Shown in pieces: positions 16,674 to 25,243 of a stretch of 64,000 nucleotides of DNA. Under the pieces are notes generated by a model. The model was not told where the DNA came from and did not search any database. It saw only the letters and a list, made by a program, of their open reading frames with translations. Both the position numbers and the translations under genes were made by a program. Location of the stretch: NCBI GenBank assembly GCA_018382125.1, contig JAGZQO010000006.1:1-64000 (forward strand). Reading direction: 5' to 3'. Position 1 is the stretch's first letter, and each line of letters starts with the position of its first letter. Source of the stretch: Collinsella sp. (GTDB taxonomy: Bacteria > Actinomycetota > Coriobacteriia > Coriobacteriales > Coriobacteriaceae).

Positions 16674-18134
16674 TTAGCGCACCTGAGCGACGTAAGCGAC
16701 GTTGGTCGAGGAGACCTTGTCCTCGAGCTGGACGCTCATGCGGGGATCGCCGGCGGTAGCGACGGTCAGGTCGCCGGCCTCGACGTAGCCGAGCTCCTTA
16801 GCGGTCTCGATCGCCTTGACGATCGTGCCGTTGACGGTGCCCTGGGTAATCTCGGCCTGATGCGGGATAACGCCCCAGTACATGATCATCTGCTGGACGG
16901 CCCACTCGTGGCGGGAGAACGCACAGATCGGCATGTTGGGACGGAAGTGCGAAATCAGGCGAGCGGTACGACCGGTGGTCGTCGGCACGGTGATGCACTT
17001 GGCGCCAACGGTGGTGGCCATGTTCACAGCGGACATACCCACAACGTTGTTAACAACGCGGGTGCCATGAGCGTCGGCCGGAACCTCGAGCGGAGCGTGG
17101 GCCGGGAGGTACTTCTCGGCCTCGAGAGCAATGCTGGCCTGCATCTTGACGGCCTCGACCGGGTACTTACCGGCAGCGGACTCGCCAGAGAGCATAACGG
17201 CGTCGGTGCCGTCGTAAATGGCGTTAGCAACGTCGGCAACCTCGGCGCGCGTCGGGCGCGGGTTCTGCTGCATGGAGTCGAGCATCTGCGTAGCGGTGAT
17301 AACGGGCTTGTAGGCCGCGTTGCACTTGGCGATGATCTCCTTCTGGATGTGGGGAACGAGCTCGGGCTTGATCTCGATGCCCAGGTCGCCACGGGCGACC
17401 ATGATGCCGTCGGAAGCCTCGAGGATCTCGTCGAAGTTCTCGACGCCCAGGGCGCACTCGATCTTCGGGAAGATCGTCACGTGCTCGCCACCGTTCTCGC
17501 GGCAAAGCTCGCGGATGCCGCGGACGGACTCGCCGTCACGGATGAAGGAAGCGGCGATGTAGTCGATGTTCTCGGTCAGGCCAAAGAGGATGTCCTGACG
17601 ATCGCGCTCGGTGATAGCGGGCAACGAGATGTTGACGTTGGGCATGTTGACGCCCTTGCGCTCGCCGATCAGGCCGTCGTTCTTAACGACACAGGTCATG
17701 TCCTGGCCGTCGACGGACTCGACCTCGAGGGCAACCAGGCCGTCGTCGATTAGGATAAGGGAGCCCTTCTCGACCTCGGAGGGCAGAGCCAGGTAGTCGA
17801 GGGAGATGTGCTCAGAGGTGCCGTGGAAATCCTCGGACGTGGGCTGAGCGGTGACGACAATCTTGTCGCCGGTCTTGACGGCGACCTTCTTGCCGTCGAC
17901 CAGAAGGCCGGTGCGGACCTCGGGGCCCTTGGTGTCGAGCAGGATGCCGACGGGCAGACCGAGCTCCTTGGAAATACGACGGACGCGCTCGATGCGACCG
18001 TGGTGCTCGTCGTAGGATCCGTGCGAGAAGTTAAAACGGGCGACGTTCATGCCCGCCTTGATCATCTCGCGGATGGTCTCGTCGCTATCGCAGGCGGGAC
18101 CCATGGTGCATACAATCTTGGTGCGCTTGTACAT
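16674..18134 (-). CDS. pyk: Pyruvate kinase
   Basis: A 486-residue glycolytic enzyme converting phosphoenolpyruvate and ADP to pyruvate and ATP. The N-terminus RTKIVCTMGPACDS and NVARFNFSHGSYDEH are characteristic. The active site includes LDTKGPEVRTG, the Lys in FPKIECALGVENFDEIL, and MVARGDLGIEI. TATQMLDSM and DAVMLSGESAAGKYP complete the barrel. The C-terminal allosteric domain (VGAKCITVPTTTGRTARLIS) is present. Length is normal. GGAGG precedes the ATG. A -10 TATAAT lies on the minus strand at 18198-18203. Confidence 0.96.
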   Translation of the reverse strand: MYKRTKIVCTMGPACDSDETIREMIKAGMNVARFNFSHGSYDEHHGRIERVRRISKELGLPVGILLDTKGPEVRTGLLVDGKKVAVKTGDKIVVTAQPTSEDFHGTSEHISLDYLALPSEVEKGSLILIDDGLVALEVESVDGQDMTCVVKNDGLIGERKGVNMPNVNISLPAITERDRQDILFGLTENIDYIAASFIRDGESVRGIRELCRENGGEHVTIFPKIECALGVENFDEILEASDGIMVARGDLGIEIKPELVPHIQKEIIAKCNAAYKPVITATQMLDSMQQNPRPTRAEVADVANAIYDGTDAVMLSGESAAGKYPVEAVKMQASIALEAEKYLPAHAPLEVPADAHGTRVVNNVVGMSAVNMATTVGAKCITVPTTTGRTARLISHFRPNMPICAFSRHEWAVQQMIMYWGVIPHQAEITQGTVNGTIVKAIETAKELGYVEAGDLTVATAGDPRMSVQLEDKVSSTNVAYVAQVR

Positions 18135-18427
18135 TCAGACCTCCATCTGACATCGTCTTGCGCTGATAGATAAACCATAAGAAATAAAACTGAGTTGATT
18201 ATAACGAAATGGCGACCGAATACCCCAAAAAATCGACCGTATGCCGAATTAGAAGTTCATTTTTTGCGGAAAAACGGTATATGCAAAAACTTTACCAACC
18301 GTTCTAACCGCTGCTATCTGGGCGATATTTCAATTTGATGATGCGCCGAAGAAAAAACGTTTTATCAATGTTGAGCATCACACGGTCTGCATCGTTGCAC
18401 TCGAGCCGTGTTTCCAATTGGATTGTT
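18135..18427. other. Divergent intergenic region upstream of pyk
   Basis: A relatively A+T-rich stretch with no convincing gene on either strand. It holds the pyk promoter (minus-strand TATAAT at 18198-18203) and untranslated leader. Nothing else clear is visible between about 18230 and the ATPase promoter. Confidence 0.5.
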
Positions 18428-18457
18428 TTGGCTAGACGCGCCGCTTTGGGGTACCAT
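18428..18457 (+). promoter_or_regulatory. Putative promoter of the P-type ATPase gene
   Basis: TTGGCT (18428-18433) and TACCAT (18452-18457) are spaced 18 bases apart. This would start a leader of about 110 nt that contains the paired hairpins described in the next entry. Confidence 0.45.
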
Positions 18458-18470
18458 AGCCCCACTATCA

Positions 18471-18568
18471 ACTGCCGCTCAGCACGGCAGCCTTGATGAG
18501 CCCTTGCCCTTCTCCTGGGAATTATGATCGGGCATCAATCTGCTGAGTGGCCCGAATCCCAGGAGGGG
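18471..18568 (+). promoter_or_regulatory. Candidate structured RNA leader with kissing loops, upstream of the cation ATPase
   Basis: Hairpin 1 is CTGCCG (18472-18477)/CGGCAG (18485-18490) with loop CTCAGCA. Hairpin 2 pairs CTCCTGGGA (18512-18520) with TCCCAGGAG (18557-18565) and GGGC (18530-18533) with GCCC (18550-18553). Its apical loop contains TGCTGAG (18541-18547), the perfect complement of loop 1. The base of hairpin 2 covers the ribosome site AGGAGGGG. An alternative fold pairs CTCAGCA with TGCTGAG and TTGATG (18493-18498) with CATCAA (18533-18538), which frees the ribosome site. It does not show the yybP-ykoY, M-box or NiCo consensus as I know them. Confidence 0.6.
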
Positions 18569-18575
18569 ACTCTAT

Positions 18576-21257
18576 ATGCAAAAGGAATACCTGTCCGCCG
18601 CGGCGGAGGTACTCAGCGACCAAGGTGTCGATGAGAACCTCGGCCTGAGCAACGACGAGGCGTCGTCGCGCCTCGCCAAGACAGGCCCTAACAAGCTCGA
18701 GGAAGCCGAGAAGACACCGTTGTGGAAGCGCTTCTTTGAGCAGATGGCCGACCCCATGGTCATCATGCTGATCGTTGCCGCCGTCATCAGCGCGCTCACG
18801 GGCATGGTTAAGGGTGAGGCGGACTTTGCCGATGTCGCCATCATCATGTTCGTCGTTATCGTCAACTCGGTGCTGGGCGTGGTCCAAGAGGCTAAAAGCG
18901 AGGAGGCTCTCGAGGCCCTGCAGGAGATGAGCGCGGCGCAGTCCAAGGTGCTGCGCGACGGCAAGCTCGTGCACCTGCCGAGCGCCGAGCTCGTGCCCGG
19001 CGATGTGATCATGCTCGAGGCGGGCGACTCCGTCCCGGCCGACTGCCGCGTGCTCGAGAGCGCCACGATGAAGATCGAGGAGGCCGCCCTTACCGGCGAG
19101 TCCGTGCCCGTCGAGAAGCATGCCAACGTGATCGAGCTCGCTGTCGGCACCGACGACGTGCCACTCGGCGACCGCAAGAACATGTGCTACATGGGCTCCA
19201 CCGTGGTGTACGGCCGTGGCCGCGCCGTCGTAGTCGGTACCGGCATGAACACCGAGATGGGTAAGATCGCCGGCGCCCTGGCCGAGGCCAAGGAAGAGCT
19301 CACGCCGCTGCAGGTGAAGCTTGCCGAGCTCAGCCGCATCCTCACCATCATGGTTATCGTCATCTGCGTCGTTATCTTTGGTGTCGACATTATCCGCCAC
19401 GGCGTGGGCAACGTTCTTACCGACCCGACCGCCCTGCTCGATACCTTTATGGTTGCCGTCTCGCTCGCCGTCGCTGCCATCCCCGAGGGCCTGGTCGCCG
19501 TCGTGACCATCGTGCTGTCGCTTGGCGTGACCAAGATGGCCAAGCGCCAGGCAATTATCCGCAAGCTCTCTGCCGTCGAGACTCTCGGCTGCACGCAGAC
19601 CATCTGCTCGGACAAGACCGGCACGCTTACCCAGAACAAGATGACCGTCGTCAAGCACGAGCTCGCCGCGCCTAAGGAGAAGTTCCTGGCCGGTATGGCG
19701 CTGTGCTCCGACGCCCAGTGGGACGAGGAGCTGGGCGAGGCCGTGGGTGAGCCGACTGAGTGCGCGCTCGTCAACGACGCCGGCAAGGCAGGGCTCACCG
19801 GCCTGACCGCCGAGCACCCGCGTGTGGGCGAGGCCCCGTTCGACTCCGGCCGCAAGATGATGTCCGTGGTCGTCGAGACCCTGGATGGCGAGTATGAGCA
19901 GTACACCAAGGGCGCGCCCGACGTGGTGATCGGCCTGTGCACCCATATCTACGACGGCGACAAGGTCGTTCCGCTGACCGAGGAGCGTCGTGCCGAGCTC
20001 GTGGCCGCCAACAAGGCCATGGCTGACGAGGCCCTGCGCGTGCTGGCGCTGGCGAGCCGCACCTACACCGAGGTTCCCGCCGACTGCAGCCCCGCCGCGC
20101 TCGAACACGACCTGGTCTTCTGCGGCCTGTCCGGCATGATTGACCCGGTCCGCCCCGAGGTCGCCGACGCCATCCGCGAGGCGCACGACGCCGGTATCCG
20201 CACCGTCATGATCACGGGCGACCACATCGACACCGCTGTGGCCATCGCCAAGCAGCTGGGCATCGTCACCGATCGCAGCCATGCCATCACCGGTGCCGAC
20301 CTCGATCGCATGAGCGACGAGGAACTCGACGCGCACATCGAGGACTACGGCGTGTACGCCCGCGTCCAGCCCGAGCACAAGACACGCATCGTCGAGGCTT
20401 GGAAGTCGCGCGACCAGATCGTGGCCATGACGGGCGACGGCGTCAACGACGCCCCGTCCATCAAACGCGCCGACATCGGCGTGGGCATGGGCATCACCGG
20501 TACCGACGTCACCAAGAACGTCGCCGACATGGTACTTGCCGACGACAACTTCGCCACCATCATCGGTGCCTGCGAAGAGGGCCGTCGCATCTACGACAAC
20601 ATCCGCAAGGTCATCCAGTTCCTGCTTTCGGCCAACCTTGCCGAGGTGTTCTCGGTGTTTATCGCCACGCTCATCGGCTTTACCATCTTTCAGCCGGTGC
20701 AGCTGCTGTGGGTGAACCTGGTCACCGACTGCTTCCCCGCGCTCGCGCTGGGCATGGAGGATGCCGAGGGCGACATCATGAAGCGCAAGCCGCGCAACGC
20801 CAAGGACGGCGTCTTTGCCGGACATATGGGTCTGGACTGCGTGGTCCAGGGCCTGATCATCACCGTGCTGGTGCTGGCGAGCTTCTTTGTGGGCGTGTAC
20901 TTTGACATGGGCTACATCCACATCGCCGATATGATCGCCGGCAATGCCGACGAGGAAGGCGTGATGATGACGTTCATCACGCTCAACATGGTCGAGATTT
21001 TCCACTGCTTCAATATGCGCAGCCGTCGTGCGTCGCTGTTCACCATGAAGAAGCAGAACAAGTGGCTGTGGGCTTCCGCCGCGCTGGCACTGGTGCTGAC
21101 GGTGATCGTGACCGTGCAGCCGACGCTTGCCGAGATGTTCTTCGGCCCTGTGACGCTTGAGCTCAAGGGCGTTCTTGCCGCTTTGGGCCTGGCCTTCCTG
21201 ATCATCCCGCTGATGGAGATCTACAAGGCGATCATGCGCGCGGTCGAGAAGGAGTAG
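18576..21257 (+). CDS. P2A-type cation-transporting ATPase (Ca2+/Mn2+-ATPase-like)
   Basis: An 893-residue P-type ATPase, probably exporting Ca2+ or Mn2+. An N-terminal cation-ATPase domain (SSRLAKTGPNKLEE) is followed by actuator motif ALTGES (about 171-176), the ion-binding PEGL in M4 (about 303-306), phosphorylation site SDKTGTLTQNKMT (Asp about 347), KGAPD in the nucleotide domain and MTGDGVNDAPSIK near 617. C-terminal membrane helices carry NLVTDCFPALALGMED, the P2A M6 signature. AGGAGGGG lies 7 bases before the ATG, within the leader hairpin. A large foldback and a strong terminator follow. Confidence 0.92.
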   Translation: MQKEYLSAAAEVLSDQGVDENLGLSNDEASSRLAKTGPNKLEEAEKTPLWKRFFEQMADPMVIMLIVAAVISALTGMVKGEADFADVAIIMFVVIVNSVLGVVQEAKSEEALEALQEMSAAQSKVLRDGKLVHLPSAELVPGDVIMLEAGDSVPADCRVLESATMKIEEAALTGESVPVEKHANVIELAVGTDDVPLGDRKNMCYMGSTVVYGRGRAVVVGTGMNTEMGKIAGALAEAKEELTPLQVKLAELSRILTIMVIVICVVIFGVDIIRHGVGNVLTDPTALLDTFMVAVSLAVAAIPEGLVAVVTIVLSLGVTKMAKRQAIIRKLSAVETLGCTQTICSDKTGTLTQNKMTVVKHELAAPKEKFLAGMALCSDAQWDEELGEAVGEPTECALVNDAGKAGLTGLTAEHPRVGEAPFDSGRKMMSVVVETLDGEYEQYTKGAPDVVIGLCTHIYDGDKVVPLTEERRAELVAANKAMADEALRVLALASRTYTEVPADCSPAALEHDLVFCGLSGMIDPVRPEVADAIREAHDAGIRTVMITGDHIDTAVAIAKQLGIVTDRSHAITGADLDRMSDEELDAHIEDYGVYARVQPEHKTRIVEAWKSRDQIVAMTGDGVNDAPSIKRADIGVGMGITGTDVTKNVADMVLADDNFATIIGACEEGRRIYDNIRKVIQFLLSANLAEVFSVFIATLIGFTIFQPVQLLWVNLVTDCFPALALGMEDAEGDIMKRKPRNAKDGVFAGHMGLDCVVQGLIITVLVLASFFVGVYFDMGYIHIADMIAGNADEEGVMMTFITLNMVEIFHCFNMRSRRASLFTMKKQNKWLWASAALALVLTVIVTVQPTLAEMFFGPVTLELKGVLAALGLAFLIIPLMEIYKAIMRAVEKE

Positions 21258-21280
21258 GTCGAAAGGCCATCCTTCCCACC

Positions 21281-21370
21281 GGCCCGACCGCCTGCGGGGT
21301 TTCTTCTTCGCTGGTCCTCGCGCTTCGCGCTGCGGGATCGCTCAGAAGAAACCCCTCCCGGCGTCGGGCC
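21281..21370. repeat. Long nested foldback after the ATPase gene
   Basis: GGCCCGACCGCC (21281-21292) pairs with GGCGTCGGGCC (21360-21370). Inside it, GGGGTTTCTTCT pairs with AGAAGAAACCCC (21344-21355). The tip is GCGC-TTC-GCGC (21320-21330). No T-run follows, and a true terminator lies 44 bases downstream. Confidence 0.7.
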
Positions 21371-21413
21371 TTTGAATAGCCTCTCGGGACCATTGGCTGA
21401 GGGAAAGTGTGTG

Positions 21414-21448
21414 AGCCGGTCGAGCGTTTGCTCGACCGGCTCTTTTTT
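21414..21448 (+). terminator. Terminator of the ATPase transcript
   Basis: AGCCGGTCGAG/CTCGACCGGCT is an 11-bp perfect stem followed by six T residues. Confidence 0.92.
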
Positions 21449-21497
21449 GTGGGTAAAATACCTGCTCAGTTGTGATTTATGGTGCTGGGAGGCGCTT

Positions 21498-22682
21498 GTG
21501 GGCAAGGCTAAGGCTAAAGCGAAGAAAAAGACGACGGGGGCGCGGGCTAAGCGCGATCGTCGTCGGAAGCTTGCGACCGAGGCCCCCGCGTCTGCCGAGG
21601 AGTTGTTGGCGAGCGTACCGGGGCTTGACGCGCTGCAGGACGTTCCGGCGTTTGATGACCTGCCGGTCGATGGGGCTCAGCAGGCGGCATTTGACGACTT
21701 TTGCGCACATGCTGAGGAGCCCGAGCAGATGCGGCTGGGTGCCGTGGTGCGCTTGGATCGCGGGTTTCCGCTGGTGGCGACTGCCAACGATACCTTCCGC
21801 GCCGAGCATGCCGTGGGGTTTGCCAAGTCGCGCGGCGAGGACGAGGTCCTGCTGCCTGCCGTGGGCGACCGTGTGGCGGTGCGCCGCGCTCCCGGGCACG
21901 ATATGGGCGTGATTGAGTGCGTGCTGCCGCGCCGTACGAGCTTTGAGCGTTGGCGCGGCCGTGCCCGCGGAGAGCGCCAGGTGCTCTGCTCCAACGTGGA
22001 TAGCGTGCTAATCGTGCAGGCGCTCGGTGCCGGCGAGGTACTGCTCGACCGCGTGGCGCGTTCGCTGGTGTTGGCGCTCGACTGCGATGCCGAGCCGGTG
22101 GTAGTGCTCACCAAAGCTGACCGTTGCGATGCCGAGGAGCTCGAGCGCGATCTGGACCGCGTGCGCTGCCTGGTGGGTCCGGACGTGCGCGTAATCGTGA
22201 CGTCCTCTGCCGAGGGCCGCGGCCTGGACGAGGTACGCGCCTGCGTGCCCGCCGGGGGCTGTGCCATGATTTTGGGCGAATCGGGTGCCGGCAAGTCGAC
22301 GCTGCTCAATGCGCTGCTGGGCCACGATGCGTTGGCGACCGGCGGTGTGCGCGAACGCGACGACCAGGGCCGTCACACTACCGTCGCGCGCGTGATGGTG
22401 GCGCTACCGGGCGACGCCGGCGTGATCGCCGATGCCCCGGGCCTACGCAGCCTACCGCTCGTGGGTCACGAGCGGGGTCTGGCGCGCGCCTTCCCCGAGA
22501 TTGTCGAGGCATCGCGTGCGTGCCGGTTTGGCGATTGCACGCATACCCATGAGCCGGGTTGTGCCGTTCGCGAGGCCGAGGACGCCGGGCAGATCGACAG
22601 CCTGCGTTTGGAAACGTTCCAAAACTTGGCGTCATCCATGCGCGTGAGTGCTCAAATGCTCGATCCCGATGTCCATCTGTAA
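21498..22682 (+). CDS. rsgA: Ribosome small-subunit-dependent GTPase A
   Basis: A 394-residue circularly permuted GTPase acting in late 30S assembly. An N-terminal basic tail (KAKAKAKKKTTGARAKRDRRRK) is followed by an acidic linker and an OB fold. G4 VVLTKAD precedes G1 GESGAGKSTLLNALLG (about 260), then the switch threonine and G3 DAPG, the order unique to this family. A C-terminal zinc knuckle is CRFGDCTHTHEPGC (about 341-354). The GTG at 21498 follows GGGAGG. The in-frame extension back to 21372 crosses the terminator and is not coding. Confidence 0.93.
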   Translation: MGKAKAKAKKKTTGARAKRDRRRKLATEAPASAEELLASVPGLDALQDVPAFDDLPVDGAQQAAFDDFCAHAEEPEQMRLGAVVRLDRGFPLVATANDTFRAEHAVGFAKSRGEDEVLLPAVGDRVAVRRAPGHDMGVIECVLPRRTSFERWRGRARGERQVLCSNVDSVLIVQALGAGEVLLDRVARSLVLALDCDAEPVVVLTKADRCDAEELERDLDRVRCLVGPDVRVIVTSSAEGRGLDEVRACVPAGGCAMILGESGAGKSTLLNALLGHDALATGGVRERDDQGRHTTVARVMVALPGDAGVIADAPGLRSLPLVGHERGLARAFPEIVEASRACRFGDCTHTHEPGCAVREAEDAGQIDSLRLETFQNLASSMRVSAQMLDPDVHL

Positions 22683-22699
22683 TTGATTTTTCCTATGAC

Positions 22700-22734
22700 A
22701 GCCGTCTCCCAACTGTTCGGGAGACGGCTTTTTT
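22700..22734 (+). terminator. Terminator of rsgA
   Basis: AGCCGTCTCCC/GGGAGACGGCT with an 8-base loop and a T-run. Confidence 0.92.
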
Positions 22735-22773
22735 GCTGCGGAAAAGCCTCGAAACATGCAGTTTGCTGACGTA

Positions 22774-22823
22774 CTGACCAAAACCTTGCCACGAGCTTGA
22801 CGGGCTGGTCAGCTTTTGGTCAG
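22774..22823. promoter_or_regulatory. Inverted repeat upstream of the Tad operon
   Basis: CTGACCAAAA (22774-22783) recurs inverted as TTTTGGTCAG (22814-22823), with a further GGTCAGC half-site between them. It lies about 110 bases before the first Tad gene and could be an operator for an unknown regulator. No clear -35/-10 pair is visible. Confidence 0.4.
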
Positions 22824-22934
22824 CGATTGGTTTGACATCGAAAACCAAGATCGCGATTGCGCCGCTTTGCACTCTGACCGCCCAGACAATGGTGGTACGG
22901 GCATTCGCCCGGCACTGCCATGAGAGGAGCGGCC

Positions 22935-23597
22935 GTGAACAAGAGCAAGCGCATCGCCATCAGTCTGGTCGCGGGCGTGCTCGCTGCTCTGCTCTGCATG
23001 GTTTACGGCTCGTCGATCCGCTCGCAAGCCGAACAGGTCCAGGCTGAGATCTTGGCCAAGTACGGTGGCGATCGCGTCGAGGTATGCGTCGCGGCGCGCG
23101 ATATCGATGTGGGCGAGACCCTCGATGAGACCAATGTCATAACTCAGGAATGGCTGGCGAGTCTGTTGCCGCGCGATGCGGTGACCGAGCTGCGCCAGGT
23201 GCGCGGCGACGTGACGACCTCGCGCATTCCAAAAAACGCCGTGATTTGCAATGTCTACACCAAGGCCGAGAGCCACAAGCTCGAGGTGCCTAAGGGCAAA
23301 GTTGCCGTTTCGGTGGCGGTCGATGCCGAGCACTCGGTCGGCGGCGCTACGGGCGTGGGCAGCTATGTGGACGTGTACGTGCAAAAAGATGGCGTGACCG
23401 ATCGACTGTGCGGCGCGTATGTGATCGATACCAGTGAGGATTCCGGTGCCACGCGCGAGGGCAAGATCGAATGGGTGACGCTGGCGGCTGACCCCGAAGA
23501 CGTCAAGGAGCTGCTGGGAGCCTCGGGCAAGGGAACGGTCAGCTTGACGATTCCCGCCACGGCGCGCGGCAAAAAGAGCGGAGGCGACGAGTGGTGA
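22935..23597 (+). CDS. Tad pilus assembly protein, CpaB/RcpC-like (SAF domain)
   Basis: A 220-residue membrane-anchored protein. One N-terminal TM helix (RIAISLVAGVLAALLCMVYG) is followed by a SAF-type segment VEVCVAARDIDVGETLDETNV and the RcpC-like region VAVSVAVDAEHSVGGATGVGSYVDVYV. CpaB/RcpC proteins stabilise the Tad pilus base. The GTG at 22935 is 5 bases after GAGGAG. An ATG at 22920 overlaps that ribosome site and is less likely. It is the first gene of the operon and overlaps tadZ by 7 bases. Confidence 0.82.
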   Translation: MNKSKRIAISLVAGVLAALLCMVYGSSIRSQAEQVQAEILAKYGGDRVEVCVAARDIDVGETLDETNVITQEWLASLLPRDAVTELRQVRGDVTTSRIPKNAVICNVYTKAESHKLEVPKGKVAVSVAVDAEHSVGGATGVGSYVDVYVQKDGVTDRLCGAYVIDTSEDSGATREGKIEWVTLAADPEDVKELLGASGKGTVSLTIPATARGKKSGGDEW

Positions 23598-25243
23598 AGG
23601 CGATCTGGCTTGCGTGCTGCGCGTGCGGCGATTACGGGCTGTTGCAGCGGGAAGTCGAGGGCCGTGATGCGGGTGCACAGGTGCTTCGCGTGGGTGACCT
23701 GGACGGGCTGGTTTCCATGGCGCGGGCGTTTCCGTCGCGCCGCGGGGCTGCCATTATCGCGGCGTCTCTGTTTGATACCGAAGATGTGCGCAAGACTGTT
23801 GCGCGCCTGACGGCCGAAGGCCGCGTGAGTCGCGTGGTCGTGTTGATAGAAACGCTCGATCCGTCGGATATCGAGGGGCTGTTTCGCGCGGGGGCGACCG
23901 AGGTCATCGCTGCGCACAGTATATGCGGCAACGGGCGAGCGGGCGAGGGAGCGGTTGATTCCGATCGGCGCATGACGATTGAGCCCGATGCTTTTGTTGA
24001 TAGGGAACCCGGGGCGCCTCGCGCTACAAGAGGCCCGCGTGTTGATGATTATGGGAAAGCGGAAGCCGAGCATGGTCGGCGCCCCCGGAACCCCCTTGTA
24101 TACGATGACGCTGAAGGGCCGGCGCAGCATGCTGGCGACTCTCCGGCTGTAGATATGGGATACGTGCACGGCGTGAATCTGGCGGATGAACTCGACGAAG
24201 TTGAGGGCTTTGCCGGGTGCGGCGAGTTGTCGCTGATGCAGCATGAGCAGATTGCGCAGAACGAGCCTGCCTCGCAGACCGAACAAGCTGCCATGCCGGC
24301 CTGGACGCAGCGTGTAGTTGCGGCGGAGGAGACGGGGACGCTGTCACCGACGCCCGCCTCGCCGCCTCCGATGCCGCCGGCAGACGCTGCCGCTCCGCCG
24401 CATCGAGCTCCGGTCATCTGCGCCATTTCGGGTTCGGGCGGTTGCGGCAAGTCGACGATCGTTGCCACCATGGCACACGCATCGTCGCTGTTGGGCTTGC
24501 GTGCCGCCGTGCTCGACCTGGACCTGATGTTTGGAAACCTTTACGACTTGTTAGGCGTCGATGCTCCGCGCGATATGGCGGCACTTATCGAGCCGTCGGC
24601 GGCGGGCACGCTCACCGAGCCGGATATCGTAGCCGCATCGATGCGCGTGGCGCCGGGCGTTACGCTCTGGGGTCCCGTCGCGGCGCCCGAGCAAGCCGAG
24701 CTCATGGCACGTCCGGTGGAGCTACTGCTTGATGTCCTGCGTCGCGAATCCGACGTGGTCTTTATCGATACCTCGGTCTTTTGGGGCGATGCCGTGGCGG
24801 CTGCGGTGGCGGCGAGCGACCGTTGCCTGGTCGTTGGCGATGCGGCGGCGTCGTCCGCGACATCGGCGTCGCGCGTCATTGAACTGGCAAGTCGAGTAGG
24901 TGTGCCGCGCACGCGCATGAGCGCCGTGTTCAACCGGTTCGGTGCGCGCGGGGCGGACGAGGACGTCGCCATGCGCTTTGAGATTGCCTGTGCGTTGAGC
25001 TCCAAGATTCGTATCGCCGATGGCGGGCAGGATCTCGCCGCGCTCATGGCGTTTGGGCGCGCCGACGAGGCAGTGGGTCAGACGAGCGCTTTTGCGACCA
25101 GCGTGCGCGAGGCCACGCGCGAGATGCTCGTGGAACTGGGGTGCGCCGTCGGCCCTTGGAGCGATATAGTCGCCGACCGTGCAACGCGTACCGAACGCCC
25201 GCGCATCCGCCTTCCCTGGTCGCGCGAGGGTGATCAGCGATGA
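23591..25243 (+). CDS. TadZ/CpaE-like localisation ATPase
   Basis: A 550-residue protein of the ParA/MinD-like ATPase group that positions Tad machines. The N-terminal 120 residues resemble a degenerate receiver domain. A long acidic, Pro- and Ala-rich linker (about 125-270) follows. The ATPase part has deviant Walker A ISGSGGCGKSTIVATMAH (about 281), LDLDLMFGNLYDLLGV and DVVFIDTSVFWGD. The GTG start at 23591 overlaps the cpaB stop and has GGAGG 6 bases upstream. tadA begins within the TGA stop (ATGA), suggesting tight translational coupling. Confidence 0.85.
   Translation: MVKAIWLACCACGDYGLLQREVEGRDAGAQVLRVGDLDGLVSMARAFPSRRGAAIIAASLFDTEDVRKTVARLTAEGRVSRVVVLIETLDPSDIEGLFRAGATEVIAAHSICGNGRAGEGAVDSDRRMTIEPDAFVDREPGAPRATRGPRVDDYGKAEAEHGRRPRNPLVYDDAEGPAQHAGDSPAVDMGYVHGVNLADELDEVEGFAGCGELSLMQHEQIAQNEPASQTEQAAMPAWTQRVVAAEETGTLSPTPASPPPMPPADAAAPPHRAPVICAISGSGGCGKSTIVATMAHASSLLGLRAAVLDLDLMFGNLYDLLGVDAPRDMAALIEPSAAGTLTEPDIVAASMRVAPGVTLWGPVAAPEQAELMARPVELLLDVLRRESDVVFIDTSVFWGDAVAAAVAASDRCLVVGDAAASSATSASRVIELASRVGVPRTRMSAVFNRFGARGADEDVAMRFEIACALSSKIRIADGGQDLAALMAFGRADEAVGQTSAFATSVREATREMLVELGCAVGPWSDIVADRATRTERPRIRLPWSREGDQR

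Noticed and set aside
18471..18568. yybP-ykoY manganese, M-box or NiCo riboswitch
   Set aside because: These control cation transporters, but their conserved loops (such as GGGGAGUA for yybP-ykoY) are not in the leader.
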